A stretch of 64,000 nucleotides of DNA from Pratylenchus scribneri (lineage: Eukaryota > Nematoda > Chromadorea > Rhabditida > Pratylenchidae), in assembly GCA_030063045.1 (NCBI GenBank), contig JAQSEB010000005.1, forward strand, positions 1,377,001 to 1,441,000, given 5' to 3'. Positions within the stretch are counted from its first letter, which is position 1, and each line of letters starts with the position of its first letter. Shown one piece after another: positions 32,101 through 42,634 of this stretch. The notes under the pieces were generated by a model, which had not been told where the DNA came from, searched no databases, and saw nothing but the letters and a program-made list of their open reading frames with translations. A program made the position numbers and the translations under genes.

Positions 32101-34411
32101 GCGAAAAGAAAATACCGGTTTAGTGGTTTGTCCTAGACTACCAAACCATAAACCCAATTTTGGATTGAGCTGGTCAAGAGATGCATTGAATGGTATATAA
32201 TTTATGGATGGTTTGGTCAACAATTTATGGGTATTAAACGGTTTAAACCCATTTTGGTTTGGTCAACAATTTAAGGGTATTAAACGGTTTAAACCCATTT
32301 TGGTTTGGTCAACAATTAAAGGGTATTAAACGGTTTAAACCAATTTTGGTTTGGTCAACAATTTAAGGGTATTAAACGGTTTAAACCCATTTTGGTTTGG
32401 TCAACAATTTAAGGGTATTAAACGGTTAAACCCATTTTGGTTTGGTCAACAATTAAAGGGTATTAAACGGTTTAAACCAATTTTGGTTTGGTCAACAATT
32501 TAAGGGTATTAAACGGTTTAAACCCATTTTGGTTTGGTCAACAATTTAAGGGTATTAAACGGTTTAAACCAATTTTGGTTTGTCAACAATTTAAGGGTAT
32601 TAAACGGTTTAAACCCATTTTGGTTTGGTCAACAATTTAAGGGTATTAAACGGTTTAAACCCATTTTGGTTTGGTCAACAATTAAAGGGTATTAAACGGT
32701 TTAAACCAATTTTGGTTTGGTCAACAATTAAAGGGTATTAAACGGTTTAAACCCATTTTGGTTTGGTCAACAATTAAAGGGTATTAAACGGTTTAAACCA
32801 ATTTTGGTTTGGTCAACAATTTAAGGGTATTAAACGGTTTAAACCCATTTTGGTTTGGTCAACAATTAAAGGGTATTAAACGGTTTAAACCAATTTTGGT
32901 TTGGTCAACAATTTAAGGGTATTAAACGGTTTAAACCAATTTTGGTTTGGTCAACAATTTAAGGGTATTAAACGGTTTAAACCCATTTTGGTTTGGTCAA
33001 CAATTAAAGGGTATTAAACGGTTTAAACCAATTTTGGTTTGGTCAACAATTTAAGGGTATTAAACGGTTTAAACCAATTTTGGTTTGTCAACAATTTAAG
33101 GGTATTAAACGGTTTAAACCAATTTTGGTTTGGTCAACAATTTAAGGGTATTAAACGGTTTAAACCAATTTTGGTTTGGTCAACAATTAAAGGGTATTAA
33201 ACGGTTTAAACCAATTTTGGTTTGGTCAACAATTAAGGGGTATTAAACGGTTTAAACCAATTTTGGTTTAATGGTTCAAAACTATGTTTTAGAATTGGTT
33301 AAACCCGAAGCAAAAAATATAATCAATGATGCGACTTGATAAGATCTATTGATTGGATAAATATATGGTTTCAATAATTGTCTAGGATTAATCCTGAAAT
33401 GTTATAAAATCCTATAAATTTTTCGCCATTTTCAGTATTTTTGTCAAAATTTTCCAAATAAAAAAAAATTGGTATGGTACTTTTGCTGGAAAAGGAAAAT
33501 GGATGATTGGTGCTCGGGGGGCATTGGAGTGATGGAAGGGAAAAGGAAGGATGAGGACAGTCAATCTTTTCAATCAAATTGCCAATCAAGTGAAGGGGAG
33601 AGTTATCAACTCCAGGAATGCATACAATAGGGGTTTAGGATTAGGGGTTCGGAGTATGGGATTGAACGGAGTAAATGTCGCGAAACGACGAGGCGGAGAG
33701 TTTTGAAAAATTGAAAATTAGTATATATCTTTTGGTTTATGTGTTTTGGGTGTATTCGGACTCACCGCCTTGTCGCTTCGCGACATTTACTCCGTTCATT
33801 CCCATGCTCTGAACCCCTAGCCCTAACCTTAAACCCCTAATGTATGAGTTCTGCTGCTTTGTTGATCCATTCCCCCTTCCTACATTGGCAATTTGATTGA
33901 AATGAAAAGATTGACTGTCCTCATCCTTCCTTTTCCCTTCCATCACTCCAATGCCCCCGAGCACCAATCACACCCATTTTCCTTTTCGGTACTTATACGG
34001 TTTGTATCCCCTTTTTTGGAAAGTGCTTGGTCCCCCCTTTGGTTTGTCATATTTCGGGTTAGGGTTAATCAGGGTTGGGATAGGGTTAGGGTGGGGTAAG
34101 AATCATCTTACGGGTATCCTAAACCCAAACCATAACCCAAATCCTAAAACCAAAGGGGGGACCAAGCACTTTCCAAAAAAGGGAATACAGACCGTCTAAG
34201 TACCTCCTTTTCCAGCACCTAATGCCTAAAATTTTAGGAATATTTTTTTCCTTGCCTTTGGTTTGCGGTCAATAGAATTGATCAAAAAATCAATTTGATC
34301 CGGTCCAATTTTTTCATAAAATTGATATTTAAATTGTGCCGGTGCCACAATGGTCGTGGTCGACAAAAGTAATAAAAATAATGAAAAAAGAATTGTTAAT
34401 TTAAAATTCAT
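29163..34411 (-). CDS. Secreted EF-hand calcium-binding protein
   Basis: Four exons (34256-34411, 31803-31988, 30959-31096, 29163-29345), all joined in phase 0, give 220 residues. Residues 1-25 are a clear signal peptide (LTILFSLFLLLLS). A canonical EF loop, DKNGDGKVDVLE, lies at 80-91 and a second, NGDGDGKADRQE, at 189-200. Two further loops (DGCVSVEEI at 53 and DGSFTKEQF at 161) are degenerate. The arrangement resembles calumenin/reticulocalbin-type secretory-pathway proteins, but it is shorter and lacks a KDEL/HDEF-type end (it ends KKWEL), so it is likely secreted. Intron 1 appears to use a GC donor (AAG|GCAAGG at 34255); no in-frame GT alternative is visible there. The introns carry large repeat arrays, including 23 units of a 46-bp minisatellite. 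Exons 1 and 2 are the least certain join. Confidence 0.75.
29458..29970. repeat. Foldback element in the last intron of the EF-hand gene
   Basis: Inverted arms of about 90 bp: left 'ggtacttatgttatgtgtta' onwards with 'atgatataccaatcgacgcg', right its complement ending 'aacacataagtacc'. The flanks 'ttttttct' on both sides suggest an 8-bp duplication, off by one base in a T run. The interior has its own partial inverted repeat ('gagtttcgagtttcgactca'). Confidence 0.7.
30080..30395 (+). repeat. 46-bp MITE family, divergent subfamily copy
   Basis: The ends are AAAAAATGCCAATAAAGA / TCTTTATTGGCATTTTTT, with inner arms 'cttctaataaatcag' and complement. The centre 'ggtttggcccaaaattaaag' is one diverged unit of the 46-bp repeat. 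This copy shows the family's longer terminal repeats clearly. Confidence 0.65.
30706..30903. mobile_element. Tc1/mariner-type MITE (198 bp)
   Basis: Perfect 21-bp inverted ends starting CCGTAAATATTCTAATAGAA, flanked by TA on both sides (30704-30705, 30904-30905), the target preference of Tc1/mariner transposons. It lies in an intron of the EF-hand gene, about 55 bp from an exon. A degenerate relative is at 16000-16245. Confidence 0.8.
31230..31765. repeat. 63-bp minisatellite
   Basis: About eight units containing 'gcgaaattttcccatggcgt', 'ggccatttttggctttattt' and 'ttaccctttaagg'. The period is 21 codons, so both strands are open for 160-230 codons; these frames are artefacts of the repeat. 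The array lies in intron 2 of the EF-hand gene and ends about 40 bp from exon 2. Confidence 0.85.
32110..33400 (+). repeat. 46-bp MITE family, expanded copy (about 23 units)
   Basis: It begins with the family's left end ('ggtttgtcctagactaccaa', 'gagctggtcaagag') and closes with 'aatcaatgatgcgacttgat' + 'aagatctattgattgg'. Between them are about 23 near-identical 46-bp units (GGTCAACAATTTAAGGGTAT, TAAACGGTTTAAACC), alternating between 'aaaccca' and 'aaaccaa' variants. It sits in intron 1 of the EF-hand gene. Confidence 0.85.
33476..33990. repeat. Long inverted repeat with TTAGGG-like loop
   Basis: The left arm, 33476-33600 ('ttgctggaaaaggaaaatgg', 'ggaaaaggaaggatgaggac'), is repeated inverted at about 33873-33987 and then continues after the inserted MITE at 34205. 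Inner arms 'attgaacggagtaaatgtcg' (33662) and complement (33778) flank a central AT-rich stretch. Words like 'taggggtttaggattagggg' lie in the loop. A piece of the inner arm recurs at 56700. Confidence 0.75.
33988..34204. mobile_element. GGTACTT-ended MITE, copy 2 (217 bp)
   Basis: Inverted ends of about 60 bp, with a perfect 8-bp target duplication tccttttc at 33980-33987 and 34205-34212. It interrupts the right arm of the long inverted repeat, so it is younger than that element. The loop holds TTAGGG-like words. Confidence 0.9.
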
Positions 34412-34613
34412 TTTCTGTTTTTTTAATGGGAATTGAAATGAATAAAAAATGAATCGATCTAAAAAAGAATGAATCGAGAGCATCCATCGTTCATCAACAG
34501 CAGGGCCGAACGAATTTATTTGCACAAAAACAGCTCTGACAGCCGCCAATTCACTTCTTTTTCCTTCCTTCTCTTTTTATGTATTTACGTCGAAAATTGG
34601 CGGTGAATGTGAG

Positions 34614-34948
34614 GGTGGATGGACAATTGGGCGCTGGACAATTGGGCGCCAGCAGATTTGGACAATTGGGCGCGGACAATTGGGCGCCGCCGGACAATTG
34701 GGCGCCAAATTAAAAATTTCCTTATTCTTTTTAAGTAGGGGCTTAGGGTTAGGGCTAGGTTTAGGGTTTAGGTTAGGGTTCGGAGCATAGGAAACGAGAG
34801 GGAAGTCAAACAGCTCCTTATTCCTAACAAATACGAAAGAATCTATTTTAATTTGGCGCCCAATTGTCCGGTGGCGCCCAATTGTCCGCGCCCAATTGTC
34901 CAAATTGACCTGGCGCCCAATTGTCCAGCGCCCAATTGTCCGGGACAC
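34614..34948. mobile_element. Foldback element with GGACAATTGGGCGC arms
   Basis: Each arm carries four to five copies of GGACAATTGGGCGC in opposite orientation, separated by a loop with 'gcttagggttagggctaggt'-like words. The 9-bp direct repeat gaatgtgag at 34605-34613 and 34949-34957 suggests a target duplication of Mutator type. It lies upstream of the EF-hand gene start. Confidence 0.7.
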
Positions 34949-35109
34949 GAATGTGAGAGTAAACAAACCAAGACCACACACATACACAAATATAAGATGA
35001 ATGAAACGGCGATTCACGTCGGCCCGGCCCTTTGACGCTCGCGTGCAAAATAAGCTAGAGCTTTTTTCCTTCATATTATATTTTCTCTTTTTCTTTTATC
35101 CCTTGTATG

Positions 35110-35520
35110 TGTCATGGCCAATTCGGGGAATTGGCCAATTTGGGGAATCTCAGTTTCTAGGCAACGTACAGACTCGAGAGTGGACTCATTCGACTCGTCG
35201 TGGTCGATTTAGTCTATGAAATTTCAATTATAGACCGAATTAGGGGCTAGGGTTAGGGTTAGGGCTATGGTTCAGGGCAGCATGGTTTTAGGGATTTTGG
35301 GCTAGGGTTAGGGGCTAAGGTTAGGGTTTTACCGGTCTGAAATTGAAATTTCATAGACTAAATCGACCATGCCGAGTCGAATGAGCCCACTCTCGAGTCT
35401 GTACGATGCCTAGAAGCCGAGATTCCCCAAATTGGCCAACCTGATAAACTGGCCATTCCCGGGAATGGCCAGTTTTTCGCCCGACCATTCCCAGGAATGG
35501 AATTTCCCCAAATCGGCTTC
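35110..35520. repeat. Foldback element, family A (copy 2, best preserved)
   Basis: The left arm has 'ggccaatttggggaatctc', 'cagactcgagagtggactca', 'cgtcgtggtcgatttagtct'; the right arm has their complements through 'gccgagattccccaaattgg'. The loop holds 'ggggctagggttagggttag'. Confidence 0.75.
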
Positions 35521-35995
35521 AACATATGCACTACGCGAAAATGATTATATTTTCATCACAAAATTACGCATTAGCGAGTAGGTTTTATAAACGAAACCAT
35601 AGCTCAATTCCCAAACGTCAACTCAGATATAAAATTCCAACGTCTATTTTGTGTAAATTTTCAGGGCTTCAAGATGTGCTAGATTACATTAAGGAAAAAA
35701 TTCTTTGACCGAAATGGTTAAAATTTATTAATTTTCTAGATAAAAATGGCCAAATTTAATAAATGCTTTTTAAAAAGGTAGATTTCAACGGACTGTTTTG
35801 TAGAGGACTTTTAAAAGGCTTTCGAATGGCATATCACTTTTCTAGATTGGCAACTCCCTCGCTGAATTATGGCCAAAAGAATGCAATAGTCTCCAGGAAA
35901 AAAATGGATAATTTATTTATCACGGAAAAATAATGAAAGAAAAATTCGAAAAAAACTAACAATAAAATATTTCAATTATATATTTTCTTATATTT
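35521..35995. other. Intergenic stretch
   Basis: One frame of 60 codons (35526) lacks motifs. The block near 35795-35900 resembles the repeat at 10805-10900. The 3' side of the glutaredoxin gene, with an AATAAA-like run, is near 35960-35990. Confidence 0.4.
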
Positions 35996-36839
35996 CTAAT
36001 CACATCTGCTAATCTCCTCTTTCAATTTTCCTTGCTCATGCAATTTGGCCAATTGAGTGAAGCCTTCAAAAAATAAAATTTATTAATTAATTGGTACATT
36101 TTTCTGCCCACCTCCAATGAATTTTCCACAAATAAAAATTTGCGGCACAGTTTTCTGACGAGTTATGTAGACCAATCCATTAACATATTTCTGGAAATAA
36201 AAATTTGGAATTATTAAAAATATTAATTGGAAATCTACTTGGTGCCCCTCGGGATCCGCCTGCTGCATTTTCTTCAAATCGTGTTCAAGGTAAACAATTC
36301 GCTCTTTGTCCAGCAATTCTTTGGCCATTGTGCAGTAACCACAGTCGGAATTTGTGTAGACAACGACTGGCGATTCCAATATCTGTAAATTTGAATAAAT
36401 TTAAAAAGTGGATAGTCATAAAAAGTAGAAATAATTATAACGGATTAAGGAGGGTTTGTTCTAAATTCATAGACCATATACCCAAAATTGGATAGAGCTT
36501 GTCAAGACGCATTGAATGGTATCTAATTTGTCATGGTTTGGTCAACAATTCAAGAGTATTAAACGGTTTAAACCAATTTTGGTTTAATTGGTTCAAAACT
36601 AAGTTAGAATTGGTTAAATTCAAACCAAAGCATAATTAAATAATTTTGACGAGATCAATCAAATGAATATTGAGTTTTATGAGTCTAGGATAAACTTCTG
36701 AACCGTTCTATTGTTTTTGGGAAATTTCGCTTTTTAAAAATTTTGAATATTAAAGAAATATTTAAAAAAAACTTACTTCCTTTTGGATTTGTTCTTCATT
36801 CACTTTTTCAGAGATTGTTTTGCTGACAGCTGGACCCAT
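35996..36839 (-). CDS. Dithiol glutaredoxin
   Basis: Exons 36777-36839, 36239-36382, 36112-36190 and 35996-36063 join in phase to 117 residues. The protein has the whole glutaredoxin core: the CGYC active site at 35-38 after VVVYTNSD, the cis-proline motif TVP at 83-85, and the FIGG glutathione-binding turn at 93-96, then a C-terminal helix (QLAKLHEQGKLKEEI). It should reduce disulphides or glutathione mixed disulphides using glutathione in the cytosol; no targeting peptide is seen. The third exon must stop at GGAG|GTGGGC to keep the FIGG turn and frame; reading on gives an early stop. Intron 1 holds one copy of the 46-bp MITE family. CGYC is a less usual form of CPYC but keeps both cysteines. 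Confidence 0.9.
36440..36725 (+). repeat. 46-bp MITE family, one-unit copy
   Basis: In glutaredoxin intron 1. Left arm 'ccatatacccaaaattggat' + 'gagcttgtcaagacgcatt', one unit 'ggtcaacaattcaagagtat', right arm 'gaccttctgaaccgtt'-like end near 36705. Confidence 0.75.
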
Positions 36840-37267
36840 TTTTAATTACGTATTAAATTACTGCTCTGGAAAGTTAAAAATTTATATTGAACAAAAATAA
36901 TATTTACACATTTTATTAATCAAATTGAAATAAAAGAAAATTAAATCTTCGTTTTTATTGGATAATTCGATTAATTCTTTATTCATTATTATGAGAAATT
37001 ACAAATTATTATTGATTATTATTGTTCACAAAATTATGCAATTTAAAATAGTTAAAGAGATGAGAAAAGTTGGCTTCGTTTTTTCTGTGGCAATTTTAAT
37101 TGAATTCGGCAAGTTGTGGGATAATTCAGTGTAATTTATTGCTGCCTACTCTCAAGGTTGTTGTGGTGAAGCGTTTGAAGATTGTTGCGGTAAATAGCCC
37201 ATTTGGAAAGCCTGTTAAAAAAAAAAACAAAATAATTTTCAATTATTTTATTTTGGAAATATCAAAT

Positions 37268-38080
37268 ATTTCTGTAGGAATTGTGTTTTTCCATTCCGGA
37301 AAGATTTGTGTTTTTTCATTCCGGAAAGATTTGTGTTTTTCCATTCCGGAAAGATTTGTGTTTTTTCATTCCGGAAAGATTTGTGTTTTTCCATTCCGGA
37401 AAGATTTGTGTTTTTCATTCCGGAAAAATTGTGTTTTTCCATTCCGGAAAGATTTGTGTTTTTTTCATTCCGGAAAGATTTGTGTTTTTTTCATTCTGGA
37501 AAGATTTGTGTTTTTTTCATTCCGGAAAGATTTGTGTTTTTTTCATTCCGGAAAGATTTGTGTTTTTCCATTCCGGAAAGATTTGTGTTTTTTCATTCCG
37601 GAAAGATTTGTGTTTTTCCATTCCGGAAAGATTTGTGTTTTTTCATTCCGGAAAGATTTGTGTTTTTCCATTCCGGAAAGATTTGTGTTTTTCATTCCGG
37701 AAAAATTGTGTTTTTCCATTCCGGAAAGATTTGTGTTTTTTTCATTCCGGAAAGATTTGTGTTTTTTTCATTCTGGAAAGATTTGTGTTTTTTTCATTCC
37801 GGAAAGATTTGTGTTTTTTTCATTCCGGAAAGATTTGTGTTTTTTTTTCATTCCGGAAAGATTTGTGTTTTTTTCATTCCGGAAAGATTTGTGTTTTTCC
37901 ATTCCGGAAAGATTTGTGTTTTTTCATTCCGGAAGGATTTGTGTTTTTCCATTCCGGAAAGATTTGTGTTTTTCCATTCCGGAAAGATTTGTGTTTTTCC
38001 ATTCCGGAAAGATTTGTGTTTTTCCATTCCGGAAAAATTTGTGTTTCATTCAGGAAAATGTGTTTTCCGAAAAAAGTTTA
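37268..38080. repeat. Minisatellite with TTCCGGAA core (25-27 bp units)
   Basis: About 31 units of 'cattccggaaagatttgtgt' + 4-8 T. Unit length varies by the T run, so long open frames in three phases (up to 332 codons) are artefacts. It lies between the PBX-like and glutaredoxin genes. A block of about 12 units with the same order of T-run lengths occurs twice (about 37300-37560 and 37600-37860), pointing to a segmental duplication inside the array. Confidence 0.9.
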
Positions 38081-38164
38081 ATTTCGGAAAGAAATTGACT
38101 TAGAGTGTGTAAAATAAGAAGCTGTTTAGGACCTAACAATAATACCTAATTTTTATTTTTTAAA

Positions 38165-41100
38165 TCATTGTTTGTTGTTTCTAATTTTATTTAATTGACC
38201 AACCAATTGTGGATTGTAACCGCCGGCAGCCAAATCAAATCCACTTGCCAGCATTTGATGCTGTAAATCGGCTTGTCCGTGCAACATATTTGCATATGGA
38301 TTCAGCATTGAGGTGGCAGCAGCAGCCGCAACCGCCGGATTATTCAGAACATTGTATGCTGTTGAGGCTAAAATGCAAAATGTAAATTATTATAAAATAT
38401 TCATCTATAAATTTTAAATAATATTGTTAATTGCCTAATCCAAGGTTTAGCTATATCCTGTCAACTATTTTTGAAAATTTCGGTTTCTATTCAATCCAAA
38501 AACTTAATAATAAACTTCGACTCGGCATGGTCGACTTAGTCTATGAAATATCAATTTCAGACTTTTTTTAGCTATGTTTAGAAATTAAACCAAACCCAAA
38601 CCGGTTTGAGTTCATTAAGTTCTAAGTTAAGCTCATACCGGTCTGAAGTCTGAAATTAAAATTTTACAGACTAAATCGACAATGCCGAACCGAATATATT
38701 TTCAATTATCAAGATTGTCTCTGGAAGCCGAGATTCCCAAAAATAGACAGACCAGGACAAACATCTATCTAATGCTGGAATTTGCCAAAACCAAAAGACA
38801 ATTCCCAATATTTTCTTTAAAAGTTTTATTGAAATTTATCTGGGAATAACATTTTTGGAAGGTTCAAAAATTAAAAAAAAAAATTTTGAATAATAAAAAC
38901 TTAAAAATTGTTAACCTCCTCCTTGCGCTTTCTTCGCCGCATACATGCTGGCTTCCTCCTGTGCTTTTGCCATATTCTTCTTGTACCGAATCCGCTTATT
39001 CCCGAACCAATTGCTGACTTGCGAAACGGTGATCGCGCATTTCCGGGCCAAATCCTCTTTGACCTCTTCGCTTGGGTACGGATTGTTCAGATGGGAATAG
39101 AAATATTCATTCAGCACTTCGGTTGCTTGTTTACTGAAATTCCGTCGCTTTCGTCTGAAAAATTTGGGATTAAAATTGCCAAAGATAATTTTTAACGATA
39201 TTTAAAATGCCGAAAAGCTTGTAACGGTTCAGTGGTTTATTCTAAACCCACAAACTTATACCCAATTGATAGGTCATAGGTCTCATCAAGTCGCATCATT
39301 TGGTTATGTTTTGGCTTTGGCTAACCAATTCTAATTTAGTTTTGGACCATTAAACCAAAATGGGTTTAAACCGTTTAATATCCATTAATTGTTGACCAAA
39401 CCAAAATTGGGTTTAAATTTAAACCGTTTAATACCCTTTAATTGTTGACCAAACCATGATAAATTATATACCATTCAATGCGTCTTGACCAGCTCTATCC
39501 AATTTTGGGTATATTTGGTTTGATTTGGAGTTTTTGATAAACCCTTAAACCATTACTTTTCTTCTACATTTCACCCATTCCAAAAATATAATTTACCTTG
39601 CATCAAGAAACCGGGAACGCAAAATCATAACATTTTCACATGTGGACTCTTTCAGTTGGACTTGGATGGCCGAAAATTTTTTTTGAATTATGCTGACCAT
39701 TCGGTTCATTTCTTCGCCCGTGATTGGACGGACTGTTCCCTGTTCTTGGAGGAGTTGATGGACTAAAAATTTTATTATTTAAAAATCTCCAAAAATAAAT
39801 TAACCATGAGAGGTAAATTCCTCGCAAGCCTAAAAATTATTTAATTAATTAAATAAATCTAATTTTTTACTTCTTGATATTTGCGCATTTCATCGTTGAA
39901 TGTTTGTCGAACTTGGAGCAATTTTTGTCGATAATCCGCTTGGTCGGTCCCAGTTTCGGGTGTATTGTCGCGATCGGGGCCTGCCACGCCCTCGGCCACA
40001 AGCATATTATCCAATCGAATCATTACCGGATCTTGCAAATTTTAAAAAATGCATTTTGAGTATATCGGAGCTGTCCAACTTGACGCTTTTTATAATAACT
40101 TATCAAAGAGTGGACTAATTTTGATGATTTTAGTAGCAAATTAAAGAGCAGACTTTTGGCTATCCAATGATACCTAATTCAGGGGTGCCATCTCCAAAAG
40201 TCAAAACCCCGGCATTCGGGTCTAAAAACCCGGCAAAACTCCGGCAAAAATTTTCAAAACCCCGGTAAAAACCCGGCATCTTTTAAAACGTGTTAAAATG
40301 CAATTTAGTAAAAGCTTGTAAAAATTTTCTACTTCAGATTTATATTTTTAATTGACTTTTTGAGCATATTTTTAATTGACTTTTTGAGCATGTGCGTTAT
40401 GAAATAAAGATATCATAAGCTTTAAAAATCGGTCTGCCGTCAAAAAGTTTAGCCAGAAAAAGCCGCGAAGGAAGGAAAAAAATTAGCTAAAAATGGGCCC
40501 TGATTGGAAGAAAAATTAGCTAAAAATGGCCGCGCAGCGAAAAATTAGACCCAAAAATGGCCGCGCAGCGAAAAATTAGACCCAAAGATGGCCGCGCAGC
40601 GAAAAATTAGACCCAAAAATGGCCGCGCAGCGAAAAATTAGACCCAAAAATGGCCGCGCAGCGAAAAATTAGACCCAAAAATGGCCGCGCAGCGAAAAAT
40701 TAGACCCAAAAATGGCCGCGCAGCGAAAAATTAGACCCAAAAATGGCCGCGCAGCGAAAAATTAGACCCAAAAATGGCCGCGCAGCGAAAAATTTAGCTA
40801 AAAATTTAAAAACATGGCAAAACCCGGCAAAATATGAAAAACCCGGCAAAAAACCCGGCACTTTCAAAACCCCGGCAAAACCCCGGCCGGGACATCAAAA
40901 ACCCGGGAAATGCCGGGTTTCCCCGGTATTATGGCAGCCCTGACCTAATTTATTTAAAATGGTTCAGTATTAACGGAATTATGTCCAAAAAACCATTGAA
41001 AATTTGGCTATCCATAGTTAGGTCATGCTTATTAGTGGTTTTTTTGGACATAACTATAATAATTTTGAACCAATTTTAATATAATTAATGTCAATGGATA

Positions 41101-41590
41101 GCCAGAAATCTTCTCTTTAATTTGATACCAAACTTATTAAAATTGGTTCAGTCATTGATTAGTTATTTTAATCGGTGTCAAGTTGGAAGTTATTCAAAAT
41201 TAAATAAATACCTCTCGATAAATCGTCCGTTTGATCTTCGGGCATACTTCGAATTGATGGAGCTAATATTAATTCCAAAATCAAAAAGAATAAAATAAAA
41301 ATTCTTACATGTTTTGTTTTTTATGTCACCTAAAAATTGGAAAAAAAATCATTTCAATTTTAAAATTAAAATTTTCTTACAAAGCACGGCAAACAGCGGA
41401 TTCTTGAGGCTATGATTCATCAAATGATTCTTTCTAAAAATGTTGAAATTTATTTGATTGTTAATAATTTATAATTTTCCAATTACTTTTGTTTGACGGC
41501 ATTTGGTGGTTCCAACGTTTCTTTCGAAATGGCATTAAGTTGTAAAAGGAGGTCATCGAGACATCCAAATCGAGGATATTCCGCAGACAT
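38165..41590 (-). CDS. PBX/Extradenticle-type homeodomain protein (CEH-20-like)
   Basis: Nine exons (41487-41590, 41381-41433, 41309-41329, 41212-41262, 39871-40031, 39805-39829, 39597-39762, 38916-39154, 38165-38367) join in phase to 340 residues, close to the length of C. elegans CEH-20. The N-terminal PBC domain spans roughly 1-190 ([35 protein letters not shown]-like [12 protein letters not shown]). The TALE homeodomain follows at about 192-255, with [19 protein letters not shown], the three-residue loop PYP, and recognition helix [15 protein letters not shown]. The Ala-rich tail ends NKIRNNKQ. It should act in the nucleus as DNA-binding partner of Hox and MEIS/UNC-62 proteins. Two exons are tiny (21 and 25 nt) but needed for frame and conserved residues. 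Among nematode PBC paralogues (ceh-20, ceh-40, ceh-60) I favour ceh-20 without proof. Confidence 0.93.
38460..38780. repeat. Foldback element, family A (copy 3, diverged)
   Basis: In the last PBX-like intron. The left arm 'ggcatggtcgacttagtcta' + 'tgaaatatcaatttcaga' matches, inverted, 'acagactaaatcgacaatgc' near 38665, followed by 'gaagccgagattccc'. Confidence 0.6.
39210..39560 (-). repeat. 46-bp MITE family, two-unit copy
   Basis: In a PBX-like intron, reverse orientation: 'gccgaaaagcttgtaacggt', 'ctcatcaagtcgcatcattt', two units 'taccctttaattgttgacca', then 'tgcgtcttgaccagctctat'. Confidence 0.75.
40072..41195. repeat. CCAACTTGACG repeat split by an hAT-like MITE
   Basis: The left end 'gtccaacttgacgc' (40073) and right end 'ggtgtcaagttggaag' (41177) are inverted, as are 'gcaaattaaagagcagactt' + 'tggctatcca' and 'tggatagccagaaatc' + 'ttctctttaattt'. 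The hAT-like MITE at 40180-40942 lies inside, so this element is older. Confidence 0.7.
40180..40942. mobile_element. Non-autonomous hAT-like MITE, copy 2 (763 bp)
   Basis: Same ends as copy 1, with a perfect 8-bp duplication acctaatt at 40172-40179 and 40943-40950. It holds nine 31-bp GGCCGCGCAGCG units and lacks about 63 bp ('gccctgatagg' repeats) found in copies 1 and 3. The length difference from copy 1 is exactly four units minus that block. It is inserted in a PBX-like intron. Confidence 0.92.
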
Positions 41591-41639
41591 TTTCTATCTT
41601 TTATTTGATATAATGGAATCCTATAAGTTTAAAAAATTT

Positions 41640-42110
41640 TGCGAAAGCTTAATAACTTAATGCTTGATCTTAGACCCTATAAACCTTATGCCCAATTGGA
41701 TAGAGCTGGTCAAGACGCATTGAATGGTATATAATTTGTCATGGTTTGGTCAACAATTAAAGGGTATTAAACGGTTTAAACCAATTTTGGTTTGGTCAAC
41801 AATTAAAGGGTATTAAACGGTTTAAACCAATTTTGGTTTGGTCAACAATTAAAGGGTATTAAACGGTTTAAACCAATTTTGGTTTGGTCAACAATTAAAG
41901 GGTATTAAACGGTTTAAACCAATTTTGGTTTGGTCAACAATAAAAGGGTATTAAACGGTTTAAACCCATTTGGATTTAATCGTTCAAAACTAAGTTTGAA
42001 CTGGTTAAGCCAAGCCAAAACATTATAGAATGATGCATCTTGGCGAGATCTCTAATGGTATAAGGTTTATGTGGTCTAAGATGAAGTATTAAAAGTTCTA
42101 AAGCTTTTAG
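41640..42110 (+). repeat. 46-bp MITE family, five-unit copy
   Basis: Upstream of the PBX-like start. Left arm 'cttatgcccaattggataga' + 'gctggtcaagacgcattg', five units, right arm 'tgatgcatcttggcgagatc' to 'ggtttatgtggtctaag'. Confidence 0.8.
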
Positions 42111-42634
42111 AAAAAGTATTTTCCCTAAATTAATAGAAAAAACACTCAAGAAATGTTGCTAAAACTTAAATATGCCTAATTTAATGAATGTGGATGGACA
42201 AACTAAAATGGGGAAATTGACTTTGCGCATTTCAACAAGATTCTGTGACATGGAATTTGCCATTTTCCTCACTTTTGGGAGGGTTATGCCCAAAATAGTC
42301 GGGCTATGGATATGGAAGGTCGCCCTCGAGTCAATTGCTCCTCTCCACATTTACTATTTCCCCCAAAAATCCCCCTAAAAACAGCGCCCAGCCAAAACCC
42401 AGAGCAAAAATCGATGGAGAATGGCTGGAGGGGGACACGGAGAGGAGGGAAGAGTGTATAAAGAAATATGGGTTTTGCTTTTTGGTGGATACTGAATAGG
42501 TAACACAGCCCTGCAGAAATGCTTCTAGGCCTTTCACTCTACACTTTTTGTCCTATTTTTTGACAATGGAAATTGGAAAATGTGAACAAAAAATATTGAA
42601 GATTTTATCTTTAATAAAGATATCAAATAAATAT
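42111..42634. other. Spacer between the NAXE and PBX-like genes
   Basis: It contains overlapping short frames on both strands without motifs. It should include the 3' end of the NAXE transcript and the 5' region of the PBX-like gene; no defined signal is visible. Confidence 0.4.

Noticed and set aside
34577..35074. A 165-codon - strand frame with repeated NWA/RTIGR words
   Set aside because: It runs through the GGACAATTGGGCGC foldback and its loop; the words are the repeat translated.
37100..38098. Long + strand frames of 265-332 codons
   Set aside because: All three phases are open across a 25-27 bp TTCCGGAA minisatellite; the predicted peptides are the same words in shifted frames.
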